Shown here piece after piece: positions 36,694 to 46,996 of a stretch of 64,000 bases of DNA; the first letter of the stretch is position 1, and every line of letters begins with the position of its first letter. The DNA is from Acinetobacter sp. BY419. Its GTDB lineage: Bacteria > Pseudomonadota > Gammaproteobacteria > Pseudomonadales > Moraxellaceae. Under the pieces are notes generated by a model. It searched no databases. It saw nothing but the letters and a program-made list of their open reading frames with translations, and was not told the DNA's origin. The position numbers and the translations under genes are program-made. The DNA is taken from the NCBI RefSeq assembly GCF_019038395.1, contig NZ_JAGFXZ010000010.1, forward strand, positions 23,864 through 87,863, in the 5' to 3' direction.

Positions 36694-37092
36694 ATGAAAA
36701 AAATCCTATTAGCGACTCTTGCCAGTACCGCCGCCACTTTTTCTTTTGCACAGAATCCACTCAGTGTACATGTGCTGAATCTGGAAAATGGCCTACCTTC
36801 TCCGAATGTAGAAGTGACCTTGGAAACACAGAAAAATGGCAAATGGGTACAGATTTCACAAGCTAGGACTAATCCTCAGGGTCGTATTACAGCACTGTAC
36901 CCAGAGAATAAAACCTTTGATAAAGGAACCTACAAAGTGACTTTTAAAACTGGTGACTGGTTTAAAATCCAAAAGCAAAACAGCTTTTTCCCGGAAGTAC
37001 CGGTGATTTTTGAAGTAGATGGCTCAGTCAATCACTATCATATCCCGCTGCTATTAAGCCCCTATGGTTATTCAACCTATCGGGGGAATTAA
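36694..37092 (+). CDS. hiuH: Periplasmic 5-hydroxyisourate hydrolase (transthyretin-like)
   Basis: A 132-residue protein with a signal peptide (cut near SFA-QN) and a transthyretin-like HIUase fold. Catalytic-type residues are His26 (SVHVLN), Arg58 (SQARTNPQGR) and His116 (VNHYHIPLLLSPYGYSTYRG). The family ends YRGS; here it ends YRGN, a change in the active-site C-terminus. It hydrolyses hydroxyisourate from urate oxidation. In E. coli hiuH lies beside hprRS, an oxidant-responsive pair; the same neighbourhood is seen here. About 70 bp separate it from the HbpS-like gene. Confidence 0.88.
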   Translation: MKKILLATLASTAATFSFAQNPLSVHVLNLENGLPSPNVEVTLETQKNGKWVQISQARTNPQGRITALYPENKTFDKGTYKVTFKTGDWFKIQKQNSFFPEVPVIFEVDGSVNHYHIPLLLSPYGYSTYRGN

Positions 37093-37207
37093 GCTCTTCC
37101 ACTTAAGGCCCACCACACTGGGCCTTACTTTTTACTTGTCATTCTTCTGCTGCAATGCTGTTTATGATTCATATATAATTATTTAAAAATAAAATGTATC
37201 TAAAAAA

Positions 37208-37408
37208 AGCTTTGTAATAGATCAGCATTGTGGGATTCAGTACTTAAAACCGGGATTTCTCGGCGATACATTGGCTGCTGTAACAGAACATACGGCCAGT
37301 CGTGGCCGTAGCGGGATTTATGATATTCAGGTGATGAATCAGCATGATTAAATTGTGGCTGAATTCCATGCAGCTTCCCGACTACCCATTAAACAAATAT
37401 CGTGTTGA
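37208..37408 (+). pseudogene. Remnant of PaaI-type hotdog thioesterase
   Basis: The frame from about 37208 reads ...VIDQHCGIQYLKPGFLGDTL, then TASRGRSGIYDIQVMNQHD, an in-frame TAA, then IVAEFHAASRLPIK and a TGA at 37406. This matches the C-terminal half of PaaI-type phenylacetyl-CoA thioesterase (core LRPGFAGDTL...GVYDIEIVNQ). The start and first half, with the catalytic Asn/Asp region, are absent. No other phenylacetate genes are nearby, so it is a decayed leftover. The rest of the 37093-37465 gap holds a terminator and A+T-rich sequence. Confidence 0.8.
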
Positions 37409-37420
37409 TATTTAGTCAAT

Positions 37421-37450
37421 AAAAAAACCGATGCTTCAGCATCGGTTTTA
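37421..37450 (-). terminator. Rho-independent terminator of M61 peptidase gene
   Basis: A perfect AAAACCGATGC/GCATCGGTTTT stem with loop TTCA and a T run on the minus strand, 16 bp past the stop. Confidence 0.93.
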
Positions 37451-37465
37451 AAGTTTGAAATTGAA

Positions 37466-39169
37466 TTAAGCTTTAAGCCACTTTTCAGCTTTGGCTTGAT
37501 CTTCAACTTTCAGTTCAACTTCTGTCAGTTCAGTACCGCCTGCCCGAACTTCAAAGGTCATCAGCTCATCTCGACGGAACGCGTACACTGTAAAACTACC
37601 GTCTTGTTTTGCATAGCTTTCGAGAAGCTTGGTCGTGGCTTTTAAACCGTCAATGGCAATAATCATGTCATTGGCAGAAAGACCAGCTTGCACAGCCACA
37701 GCATCACGACGCGCAGATTGAACCAGTACGCCTTCCGGCTTATCTACCAGTTTTAAACCAAATGGCAAAGACTTGTCATTTTTCAGGCTATAACCGATAC
37801 CAAACTCAGGCAATAACTGATCGAGCGGCAATTCATCTGTGGTATTGATTAAGTGATTAATCTGTTCTGACCAATCATCACCGGTCAGTTCTTTGCATAA
37901 TTCAAAGATCGTACGTTCATGTACCTGAACACCATTTTGGGCATTTTCATACAAACGGCGCATCAAGGCATCCAGACTTGAACCACGTAAACGCAGACCC
38001 AAGTCCAGGCACAGCGCTACCAAACAGCCTTTATTGTAATAGCTGGTACCGGCATTATTCGAGTTCTCATCCTGACGGTAGAATTTCACCCAGGCATCAA
38101 AACTGGATTCAGACACTGACTGAATCGCACGCCCCGGATTTTGTAAATAACGATCAATTTGTGCTTTTAATAAAGCAATATATGATTCCTGATTAATCAC
38201 GCCGCTGCGTAGCAAAATCAAATCATCATAGTACGAAGTGAAACCTTCAAAGATCCACAATAGAGACGTATAGCCTTCTCTGTTCAAATCATAGTTCACA
38301 AAATTTTCAGGACGAATGAATTTCACCAACCAGGAATGGAAGTATTCATGGCTACATAAGCCCAGGAAACGCTGATAATCTTTTGAAGGTTCTTCAGGTT
38401 CATTGGCCTTAGGTAAGTCATCACGTGGTGAAATCAGGCTGGTAGAATTTGGATGTTCCAGACCGCCATAACTATTGCCGGTTGCCATGGTCATAAAAGT
38501 ATAGTCAGCAAACGGCGCCGAACCAAACATGGAAATTTCTGTGCTACAGATTTTTTCAATATCCTGCTGCATACGTGCCGCATTCATGGCATGTTTACCT
38601 GACACCACGAATTCATGCGGAATACCATTCGCTTCAAAGCTGAACCGGGTTTGCTCTGCCAGCTCAAACGGCGCATCAATCAGTTCAGCATAGTTTTTGG
38701 CTTTCAGAGTGAAACGGCCTTTGACCAGACTTTTGGCTTGCATGCCTGTTGCCAGCTGAAAATGCTTTAATTCATCTGGCAAAAAGATTTCCAGTTCAAT
38801 CTCTTTGCCTTCCTGACCTTCCACGCCTAAACATGCACAGGCCGGGTTCACATAGAGACGATTTTGATCCACATATGCACCACGAACGGACAGGTCATAA
38901 GCATAGACATCATATTCAACCGTAATCAGCTCATGATCGGTATTGAATAAACGCCATTTGTTCTTTTCAAATTTCTGGATTTGTAGTTGGCGTCCATCTT
39001 CATCATAAGCTTTGACCGCTTCAATGTGCTTGGAAAACTCTCGAATCAGATAGCTTCCCGGAATCCAGGTCGGCAATGATAAGACTTGCGTCGGATCTGC
39101 CAGAAAACGAACAGTCACGTGAATAAGATGTTGACGATAATCGTCAAATTCGATTTGATAATGCATCAT
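37466..39169 (-). CDS. M61 family metallopeptidase with PDZ domain
   Basis: A 567-residue glycyl aminopeptidase-type M61 enzyme. Zinc-binding HEYFH (274-278) is in LCSHEYFHSWLVKFIRPE, with GGLEH (235-239) before it; an N-terminal beta domain begins YQIEFDDYRQH; a C-terminal PDZ domain (about 470-560) contains GVLVQSARRDAVAVQAGLS. No signal peptide is apparent, so it is probably cytoplasmic. Physiological substrates are unknown. Two adjacent ATGs could be used. It is monocistronic with a clear terminator. Confidence 0.93.
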   Translation of the reverse strand: MMHYQIEFDDYRQHLIHVTVRFLADPTQVLSLPTWIPGSYLIREFSKHIEAVKAYDEDGRQLQIQKFEKNKWRLFNTDHELITVEYDVYAYDLSVRGAYVDQNRLYVNPACACLGVEGQEGKEIELEIFLPDELKHFQLATGMQAKSLVKGRFTLKAKNYAELIDAPFELAEQTRFSFEANGIPHEFVVSGKHAMNAARMQQDIEKICSTEISMFGSAPFADYTFMTMATGNSYGGLEHPNSTSLISPRDDLPKANEPEEPSKDYQRFLGLCSHEYFHSWLVKFIRPENFVNYDLNREGYTSLLWIFEGFTSYYDDLILLRSGVINQESYIALLKAQIDRYLQNPGRAIQSVSESSFDAWVKFYRQDENSNNAGTSYYNKGCLVALCLDLGLRLRGSSLDALMRRLYENAQNGVQVHERTIFELCKELTGDDWSEQINHLINTTDELPLDQLLPEFGIGYSLKNDKSLPFGLKLVDKPEGVLVQSARRDAVAVQAGLSANDMIIAIDGLKATTKLLESYAKQDGSFTVYAFRRDELMTFEVRAGGTELTEVELKVEDQAKAEKWLKA

Positions 39170-39343
39170 AATGGACGATATAAAATAAAAATAAATAAGG
39201 TATAGCTTAGCTTAGCATTTTTTAAGCCAGTATGGTTTAGCTGTCTTATTTGTCTACATTTACGACTAGCTATCTGTATAAAAAAGGCATAGCATGCGTG
39301 AAAATTTAACGTTCAACACCTGCCCGGTTATTAAGGAACACCA

Positions 39344-40657
39344 TTGAAATACATCATCTCACTGATTACGGTATTCAGTTTATTTATTTCTGCATTTTCC
39401 CATGCTGCCCTGCTCAATATCGTGCCTGAAAGCGTTGAAGCTGAAGCCTGGACCATTCTGGATTCCCAGTCTGGTCAAATCATTGCAGAACACAATGCCG
39501 ACGTGCAACGTGCTCCGGCCTCGCTAACCAAAATGATGGTGGCTTATATTGCCTTAAAGGAAATTGAGGCCGGGAAATTAAATAAAAATGAAGTTTTAAC
39601 CGCGACTTCTGTGGTGAAAACTGTGATGTGGGATGAGTCACAAATGTACCTGAAAGAAGGTGACCTGATTTCAGTCGATCAGCTTCTGGCAGGCTTAATT
39701 ATCATGTCTGCCAATGATGCTGCGGTGACGCTGGCTGAGAAAATTTCTGGTGGGATTCCGCAATTTGTTGAACGTATGAATCAGGAAGCCAAAGCACTGG
39801 GCATGCAGCATACCAATTTCCAGAATCCGGCCGGTATTACCATGCCTGAGCATTATTCGACTGCCGCAGATTTGGCCAGACTGTCTATGGCAGTCGTGAA
39901 TCAAACCCCGGACTATCTGTATTATTCCAAACAGCCCAGCTTTAGCTATAACCAGCATTTCCATCGTGCCACCAACCGCGTGCTTAAGGTCGATCCAACA
40001 GTAGATGGTTTAAAAACCGGTTTCACCCGTGCGGCAGGCTATAATCTGGCCCTTACAGCCAATCGGGTAACAGCAAATTTTGAAATGCCCAATCGCCGTC
40101 TGATTGTGGTGGTACTGGGCACTAAAAGTGCCGCAAAGCGCGCTGAAATATCGCATAAGCTGATGAATCTGGCTTATACCTATACCCGCAATGAAGTAGC
40201 GATCAAAGATAAACAGCTTCTGGCTGAATTGCCTGTAATTAAATCAACCTTAAAAATGTTTAAGGTTCAAACCAAGCAACCGCAGATTATTACTACTTCT
40301 TTATATGATCAGGGTTATAGCATCGACCTGAATCAATTCGATCAGACCAGTCAACGTATTATGCTAAATACAGGTGATGGTATTTTAAAAAGTATCGAGC
40401 CCTTACAGGAAACCCAGACCCGTATCAGTGTTGAAGTAAAGGCGTCTGAACTCATTGCACCTTTGGCAACTATCATGCCTTTGGCGACCATTCAGGTCTA
40501 TCAGAATAACCAGTTGATTCGCACCATTCTGATCGAAGATCATGTCGAAATTGAAGAAGCCAACCTGTTTCAGAAGTTCTTTACCTGGCTGCAGGGTTTA
40601 TTCAGTTTCTTTTCAGACTCTACACCAAGCGTAAAGCTTTATCCTTTGGATAGATAA
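39344..40657 (+). CDS. dacC: Serine-type D-Ala-D-Ala carboxypeptidase (PBP5/6)
   Basis: A 437-residue penicillin-binding protein. Signal peptide (cut after SHA-A); active-site motifs Ser60-x-x-Lys63 (ASLTKM), Ser122-x-Asn124 (MSANDAA) and Lys224-Thr-Gly (LKTGFT); C-terminal beta domain and a terminal amphipathic helix (LFQKFFTWLQGLFSFF) for membrane anchoring. It trims pentapeptides in peptidoglycan. The start is TTG at 39344, with AAGGA 7 nt upstream; no ATG is available earlier. It is longer than E. coli PBP5 (about 400) because of a C-terminal extension. Confidence 0.95.
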   Translation: MKYIISLITVFSLFISAFSHAALLNIVPESVEAEAWTILDSQSGQIIAEHNADVQRAPASLTKMMVAYIALKEIEAGKLNKNEVLTATSVVKTVMWDESQMYLKEGDLISVDQLLAGLIIMSANDAAVTLAEKISGGIPQFVERMNQEAKALGMQHTNFQNPAGITMPEHYSTAADLARLSMAVVNQTPDYLYYSKQPSFSYNQHFHRATNRVLKVDPTVDGLKTGFTRAAGYNLALTANRVTANFEMPNRRLIVVVLGTKSAAKRAEISHKLMNLAYTYTRNEVAIKDKQLLAELPVIKSTLKMFKVQTKQPQIITTSLYDQGYSIDLNQFDQTSQRIMLNTGDGILKSIEPLQETQTRISVEVKASELIAPLATIMPLATIQVYQNNQLIRTILIEDHVEIEEANLFQKFFTWLQGLFSFFSDSTPSVKLYPLDR

Positions 40658-40690
40658 TAGCGCTACCGATCAGGTTAACTCTCTTTTAAG

Positions 40691-40758
40691 CTAGAAGATC
40701 TTTTCGCTGATCTTCTGGCAGATTGACCTCTCCCCGCGTCACCCCCTCAAAACGGGGG
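40691..40758 (+). other. Two hairpins after dacC
   Basis: AGAAGATC/GATCTTCT (40693-40716, loop 8) and CCCCC/GGGGG (40742-40758) follow the dacC stop by 35-100 bp. Neither has a T run, so they may stabilise or process the mRNA end rather than terminate it. The remaining gap to ndh is A+T-rich. Confidence 0.4.
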
Positions 40759-40898
40759 AACTTACCTGCTCTCACAGAATTGCTACGTTTTGTAATGTGT
40801 ATAACAATTTTAATCAAGACGCGATCTAGCCCATGCCATAGTATATTTTCTTTCTATTTCTCTTATTTTTATTAAAAAAATAAACAGGTTAATCATAT

Positions 40899-42185
40899 AT
40901 GACAGCACATAAAATCGTGATTGTGGGTGGTGGTGCCGGTGGTCTGGAACTGGCGACTCAGTTGGGTGATAGCTTGGGTAAAAGCGGTAAAGCCCAGATT
41001 ATTCTGATCGATCAAAAACTGACACACATCTGGAAACCGCTGCTGCATGAAGTTGCCGCAGGCACCTTAAACCCACATCAAGAAGAAACCAATTATTTTT
41101 CTCATTCAGCCGCGCATCATTATGAATTTGTCTTAGGTACATTCACAAGGCTAGATCGTGAAGCTAAACAGATTGTGATCGAAACAGAATATTTCTCCAA
41201 AATAGCCCAATCCAAGAAAAACCAGCACATTTCCTATGACACACTGGTACTGGCCTTGGGTTCTACCTCGAATGACTTTAATACCGAAGGGGTAAGGCAG
41301 TTCTGTCATTTTCTCGACAGCCGTAAACAGGCTGATGTTTTTCAGCAGGATATGCTGCACCTCTATCTGAACGCACAACATGAAGCTTCGAATCGTGAAC
41401 TGAATATTGCCATTATTGGTGCCGGGGCAACCGGGGTAGAACTGGCAGCGGAGCTGGTAGAAGCCAAACAGAATTTCTTTAAATATGGTTTAAACAAGGT
41501 CGACCCGAAGAAAGTCAAAATCACCTTAATTGAAGCGGCGGATCGCATTCTGACGGCACTCTCGCCTAGAGTCGCTGAACACACCATGCAACAGATGGAA
41601 AAGTTTGCCATTGAAGTCTTGACCAGTCATCGGGTGGCCAAGGTCGATGAAGACAAGATTTATTTTGCAGATGGTTCAAGTCTGGATGCCGAGATTAAAG
41701 TCTGGGCCGCAGGCATCAAGGCGCCTGACGTCCTGGTACAACTCCAAGATATGGAAAAGGACAATATTCACCGCTTGAAAGTCTATTCCACCCTGCAAAC
41801 CAAATCTGATCCAGACATTTATGCTTTTGGTGACTGTGCACACTGCCAACCTGCTGCAGATGAACCAGTATTGGGTCCACGCGCACAAGTCGCCAGCCAA
41901 CAGGCCAACTTTCTGGCCAATGCCTTAAAAGCACGTATCAATGAAGAAAACTATTTGCCGATGTTTAAATTTTCTGACAAAGGTTCACTCATTTCCTTAA
42001 GTCAGAATAAAGCCGTCGGGGAATTACTCGGTCAGGTAAATGTGCAAGGCTTTGTCGCCAAATCGATGTATGTGTCCTTGTACCGAATTCATCAGGCGAC
42101 CATTCATGGTTATGCGCATGCGGGGATTCTAACCGCAAAAGATTTTGTTACACGGAAAATCTCTCCAAAGCTGAAATTGCATTGA
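40899..42185 (+). CDS. ndh: Type II NADH dehydrogenase
   Basis: A 428-residue flavoprotein with two Rossmann motifs: FAD site IVIVGGGAGGLELATQLG (5-22) and NADH site IAIIGAGATGVELAAELVE (about 170). The second FAD contact is DIYAFGDCAH, and GPRAQVASQQ follows. The C-terminus is amphipathic for membrane binding. It oxidises NADH and reduces quinone without pumping protons. Full length; no neighbours in operon. Confidence 0.95.
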   Translation: MTAHKIVIVGGGAGGLELATQLGDSLGKSGKAQIILIDQKLTHIWKPLLHEVAAGTLNPHQEETNYFSHSAAHHYEFVLGTFTRLDREAKQIVIETEYFSKIAQSKKNQHISYDTLVLALGSTSNDFNTEGVRQFCHFLDSRKQADVFQQDMLHLYLNAQHEASNRELNIAIIGAGATGVELAAELVEAKQNFFKYGLNKVDPKKVKITLIEAADRILTALSPRVAEHTMQQMEKFAIEVLTSHRVAKVDEDKIYFADGSSLDAEIKVWAAGIKAPDVLVQLQDMEKDNIHRLKVYSTLQTKSDPDIYAFGDCAHCQPAADEPVLGPRAQVASQQANFLANALKARINEENYLPMFKFSDKGSLISLSQNKAVGELLGQVNVQGFVAKSMYVSLYRIHQATIHGYAHAGILTAKDFVTRKISPKLKLH

Positions 42186-42321
42186 AATTCCAGAATTTGG
42201 CCCAATCAATGAAAAAACCGTCAATAAAATTGCCAAATTGCGTTTTTTTGCTAATTTTAGTCTACAAAAATGCAATTTCACTTTATGATGTACTCTTAAA
42301 AAATTGAATGGATCAATTAAC

Positions 42322-42804
42322 ATGACTGCTATTGCAAATAACCTCGTGGTTTCTTTCCACTACACATTGACTAACGCAGAGGGTGAAACTCTCGACCAAT
42401 CTCAAGGTGAACCACTTGCCTATTTGCACGGTGCAGGTAACATCATCCCAGGTTTAGAAAACGCGTTAGAAGGCAAAACTGTTGGTGAAAAATTCACTGT
42501 AAACGTTCCTGCTGCTGAAGGTTATGGCGAATACAACCCAGACCTAGTACAAGAAGTTCCTGCGCAAATGTTCCAAGGCGTAGACAACATTCAAGCAGGC
42601 ATGCAATTCCAGGCTCAAACTGATGACGGCGTGCAAATCGTTACTGTTAAAGCAGTTGAAGGCGACAATGTTGTCGTTGATGCTAACTTCCCGCTTGCTG
42701 GCCAAGACCTGACTTTCGAAGTTGAAATTGTATCTGTTCGTGAAGCTTCTCAAGAAGAATTAGATCACGGTCATGTACACGGTGCAGGTGGTCACCAGCA
42801 CTAA
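42322..42804 (+). CDS. FKBP-type peptidyl-prolyl isomerase (SlyD-like)
   Basis: A 160-residue SlyD-type isomerase. FKBP domain with LDQSQGEPLAYLHGAGNIIPGLE and an inserted chaperone flap (about 70-130), then VEIVSVREASQEELDHGHVHGAGGHQH, a short His-rich metal-binding tail. It speeds prolyl bond isomerisation and acts as a chaperone. The ATG at 42322 matches the family start; 42304 adds six residues. A terminator follows. Confidence 0.92.
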   Translation: MTAIANNLVVSFHYTLTNAEGETLDQSQGEPLAYLHGAGNIIPGLENALEGKTVGEKFTVNVPAAEGYGEYNPDLVQEVPAQMFQGVDNIQAGMQFQAQTDDGVQIVTVKAVEGDNVVVDANFPLAGQDLTFEVEIVSVREASQEELDHGHVHGAGGHQH

Positions 42805-42825
42805 GATCTTCTGATCGAGTGTGAT

Positions 42826-42857
42826 AAAAGGCAAAGTGAAAACTTTGCCTTTTTTAT
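42826..42857 (+). terminator. Rho-independent terminator of FKBP gene
   Basis: A stem AAAAGGCAAAGT/ACTTTGCCTTTT with loop GAAA and a following T run. Confidence 0.93.
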
Positions 42858-42950
42858 TAACCTAAAATATCAGATTTTTAAATAGGCAATAAAAAGCAGG
42901 ACCACTGCCCTGCTTGATTACGCTATAAGTATCCCTCTTAACGGATCATC

Positions 42951-43724
42951 TTATTTACGTTGGTTATAGATTTGCATGGCTGCTGGCAACTGTTGACGCA
43001 TCTGTCCAATACGTTGACTGTTTGAGGGATGCGTAGACAGGAAAGCGACTCCGCCGCCACCTTCTAATTTATTCATTTTTTCCCACAAGGTAATTGCAGC
43101 ATTCGGATTATAACCTGCACGTGCCATCAACATTAAGCCACCTTGGTCAGCCCGGCTTTCCAGGTTGCGTGAGTAAGGCAAACCAATACCAATCTGACTA
43201 CCCAGCTGGGCTGCCGCAGCACCACCCTGGCCCACACCTGCTGCGCTTAAGCCAATCCCCAAGGCCAAATCAGTCAGGGCCTGAGCACCAATTTTCTGCT
43301 TGGAATGCTCTTCTAATGCATGCACCATTTCATGACCCATAATGGCCGCGATTTCCGCATCGGTCAGATTCAGTTTATTCACAATACCAGTATAGAATAC
43401 GACTTTCCCGCCGGGGGCAACAAAGGCATTGACCTGATCAGATTTAAATACTGCAAGTTGCCACTGGAATGGTATACCGGTTTGGTTCAATTGATCAGCA
43501 ACCGGTTTCAAACGATTAAATACGTTATTGATACGTTTATAGGTGGCTGAACTGGTGTCAAGTTGACCTTTGTTTCTTGCATCTGCCACCATGGCATTAT
43601 AGCTTTGTGCGGCTGTTGCATTTAAGGTTGCAGAATCGGCTCCTGCAATATCTGCAATGGTAGTACAACCGGCTAGTGTCAGTGCCGTAGCAACACCCAT
43701 ACCCAATAAAAGTTTATTCTTCAT
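42951..43724 (-). CDS. M48-family metallopeptidase lipoprotein (LoiP-like)
   Basis: A 257-residue lipoprotein (MKNKLLLGMGVATALTLAGC, lipidated Cys20) with an M48 zinc protease domain: MGHEMVHALEEH (HExxH), followed by ESRADQGGLMLMARAGY with the third ligand Glu. Similar E. coli proteins are LoiP and YcaL, which take part in outer-membrane protein quality control. The ATG at 43724 is preferred; an upstream GTG at 43739 would add five residues before the signal peptide. Confidence 0.93.
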   Translation of the reverse strand: MKNKLLLGMGVATALTLAGCTTIADIAGADSATLNATAAQSYNAMVADARNKGQLDTSSATYKRINNVFNRLKPVADQLNQTGIPFQWQLAVFKSDQVNAFVAPGGKVVFYTGIVNKLNLTDAEIAAIMGHEMVHALEEHSKQKIGAQALTDLALGIGLSAAGVGQGGAAAAQLGSQIGIGLPYSRNLESRADQGGLMLMARAGYNPNAAITLWEKMNKLEGGGGVAFLSTHPSNSQRIGQMRQQLPAAMQIYNQRK

Positions 43725-43836
43725 TATAATCAATTCCACCTTGGCTCAAGGTCAATTTACATTGTAACAATTATAAGTGAAAGATGAGGGCACCTAAACA
43801 CCTAATTGCTTCATCTTCTTATAAATTATGTAATTT

Positions 43837-44145
43837 TTAAGCCAAGTACTGTATCGCCAACCAATAAATCAGGCAGACAATATTCAAGCCCAGATAAACC
43901 TGGCTTAAGGGTTTTATTTTCTGTTCCAGGATTTCATCTTTACGTTTAAAAAATAAATAGGCGTTTTGCAACAAAATGACAGGTACCAGCACACAGGCGA
44001 TAATGACACTCAAACCGACCAGCGCATTATAAATAATCTCAGGATTTTGAGTTTGCGCACGAATAATCATCATGGCAATGGTGGGTGCCCCCCCCATTGC
44101 GAATAACAATGAATAAAACATGGTCGCCGATATATTTTTCTGCAT
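43837..44145 (-). CDS. Hypothetical membrane protein (102 aa)
   Basis: A protein of about three hydrophobic helices (residues 8-28, 37-63 and 84-101) with a charged loop FFKRKDEILEQKIKPL between the second and third. No family is recognised. It stands alone between the M48 gene and purA. Confidence 0.65.
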   Translation of the reverse strand: MQKNISATMFYSLLFAMGGAPTIAMMIIRAQTQNPEIIYNALVGLSVIIACVLVPVILLQNAYLFFKRKDEILEQKIKPLSQVYLGLNIVCLIYWLAIQYLA

Positions 44146-44247
44146 CCTTTCGCTCTTTTCTTTCTTTATATGTGGCTATGTTAAAGCACATCTTGTCACA
44201 GTACCGATGCAACTTTAGTCTTGCGCCCAGCGCTAACGCCCGGATAT

Positions 44248-44277
44248 AAAAAAACCCATCCGGAGATGGGTTTTTTA
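44248..44277 (-). terminator. Rho-independent terminator of purA
   Basis: A perfect AAAACCCATC/GATGGGTTTT stem with loop CGGA; T run on both sides; 18 bp past the purA stop. Confidence 0.93.
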
Positions 44278-44294
44278 TTGAAGCTTAAAACAGA

Positions 44295-45629
<1,335 letters not shown>

Positions 45630-45684
45630 TCATGCTGTTAAAGTTGAAAGCCCCGCTCAGCGACATGAACACTGAGCCAAGCAA

Positions 45685-46851
45685 TTAAATCGTTTTGACT
45701 GTCCACTCGCCATTTACGTTCACCAGCTGGTGCGTCGCATATGGAATTGAGCTTAAATCATCATTACCCAATAACTGAATTACGCTTAAGCCTTGTGTAC
45801 GAATGTTCTGAATCGCATTCAGAAGCTCTGCATCGGAACCTTTAGGCGCCACAACGACTTGTACAGCATCAAACTGACCTGCGCTTAAAGCATATAAGTC
45901 ACAAGAAAAACCTGTTGCAGGACGTGCACGACCGAAATGTTCACCAATACCATCATAACGGCCGCCTTGTGCCAAGGCAGCTGCCCTGTTCGGTGCATAT
46001 ACCGCGTACATCAGGCCAGTATGATAATGGTACGAACGTAGTTCAACCACATCAATACCAATACTCAAGTTTGGCCAACGGGTCTGAACCTCATCCTTGG
46101 TGATTTGTAGTGCATCAAAAGCTTGCTTGAAGGCTGGATTCGCCAACACTTCAGCACTTAAATTCGCCTGTAATGCATCCAGATCACTGGCATAGCGTCC
46201 GAGTGCATAAAAGTCCTGACCAAGTTGCAGTTCTGCCGTGAATTCTTCTAACTCTGGCAAAGCCTTACGCTGGTATAAATCAGACAACTGACGTTCAGCA
46301 ACTTTATTCAAGCCTGCCTGAGCCACCAGACTGCGGAATAATCCCACATGACCTAAGTCCAGATGAATTCCGTCTGCCAGACCTGTTTCCTGAATCAGAC
46401 TGATCATTAAATCGACCATTTCCACATCGGCATCGATGCTGTCTGAACCAAACAGTTCGGCACCTAACTGCAATGGTGCACGCGAGGTATTAAAGCCGCG
46501 TGGTTTGGTATGCAGAACGGTTCCTGCATAGCAGTAACGCGCTACGCCTTCCACTGGATGTACATGCGCATCAATACGAGCCACTTGTGGTGTCATATCG
46601 GCACGCACACCAAGTAAACGACCGGAAAGCTGATCGATCACCTTAAAAGTGGCTAAGTCTAAATCTTGATTCGATTCTGAGAGAGAAGATAGAGATTCGA
46701 TGTATTCAATGAATGGCGTGTACACCAACTGATAACCTCGAGATGCAAGGAAATCCAGTGATTTACGGCGCAAACTTTCAATGACTTGCGCTTGTTCTGG
46801 TAATACATCAGCTACACCATCAGGTAATAACCATGTCTCTGAAATGGGCAT
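45685..46851 (-). CDS. hisZ: ATP phosphoribosyltransferase regulatory subunit HisZ
   Basis: A 388-residue HisRS-like paralogue (WLLPDGVADVLPEQAQVIESL start; VRADMTPQVARIDAH motif 2 region; LAQGGRYDGIGEHFGRARPATGF motif 3 region). It has no anticodon-binding domain, which fits HisZ, the regulatory partner of short-form HisG. Upstream of purA as in many gammaproteobacteria (often after hflKC, absent here). The leader contains an orphan terminator and a Fur-like site. Confidence 0.93.
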   Translation of the reverse strand: MPISETWLLPDGVADVLPEQAQVIESLRRKSLDFLASRGYQLVYTPFIEYIESLSSLSESNQDLDLATFKVIDQLSGRLLGVRADMTPQVARIDAHVHPVEGVARYCYAGTVLHTKPRGFNTSRAPLQLGAELFGSDSIDADVEMVDLMISLIQETGLADGIHLDLGHVGLFRSLVAQAGLNKVAERQLSDLYQRKALPELEEFTAELQLGQDFYALGRYASDLDALQANLSAEVLANPAFKQAFDALQITKDEVQTRWPNLSIGIDVVELRSYHYHTGLMYAVYAPNRAAALAQGGRYDGIGEHFGRARPATGFSCDLYALSAGQFDAVQVVVAPKGSDAELLNAIQNIRTQGLSVIQLLGNDDLSSIPYATHQLVNVNGEWTVKTI

Positions 46852-46893
46852 GTTGTAAACCTAAATTCTTGTCAGCGCGGAACGAATCCGCAT

Positions 46894-46919
46894 AAAAAAA
46901 TCGGGAGCACACCCGATTT
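46894..46919 (-). terminator. Orphan terminator in hisZ leader
   Basis: AAATCGGG (46898-46905) and CCCGATTT (46912-46919) with loop AGCACA, followed on the minus strand by seven T and, 42 nt later, the hisZ ATG. A second small hairpin (GCGGA/TCCGC, 46877-46891) follows. The nearest minus-strand gene upstream (47383-47679) has its own terminator at 47346-47379. So this hairpin ends either a leader transcript (attenuation) or a short RNA. The 427 bp from 46920 to 47346 hold no gene. Confidence 0.75.
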
Positions 46920-46981
46920 CTCCTAGTCTAGCACGATAGTTTTAGCTGTGCATCGCAAATTTTATAATTTTCTCTGCCGAA

Positions 46982-46996
46982 TGAGAATAATCATAA
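46982..46996. promoter_or_regulatory. Fur-like site upstream of hisZ
   Basis: TGAGAAT-A-ATCATAA matches the 7-1-7 Fur pattern in 11 of 14 positions, weaker than the dismutase site in this window. It lies about 63 bp upstream (minus-strand sense) of the orphan terminator and 130 bp before hisZ. It may control the leader transcript; low certainty. Confidence 0.35.
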
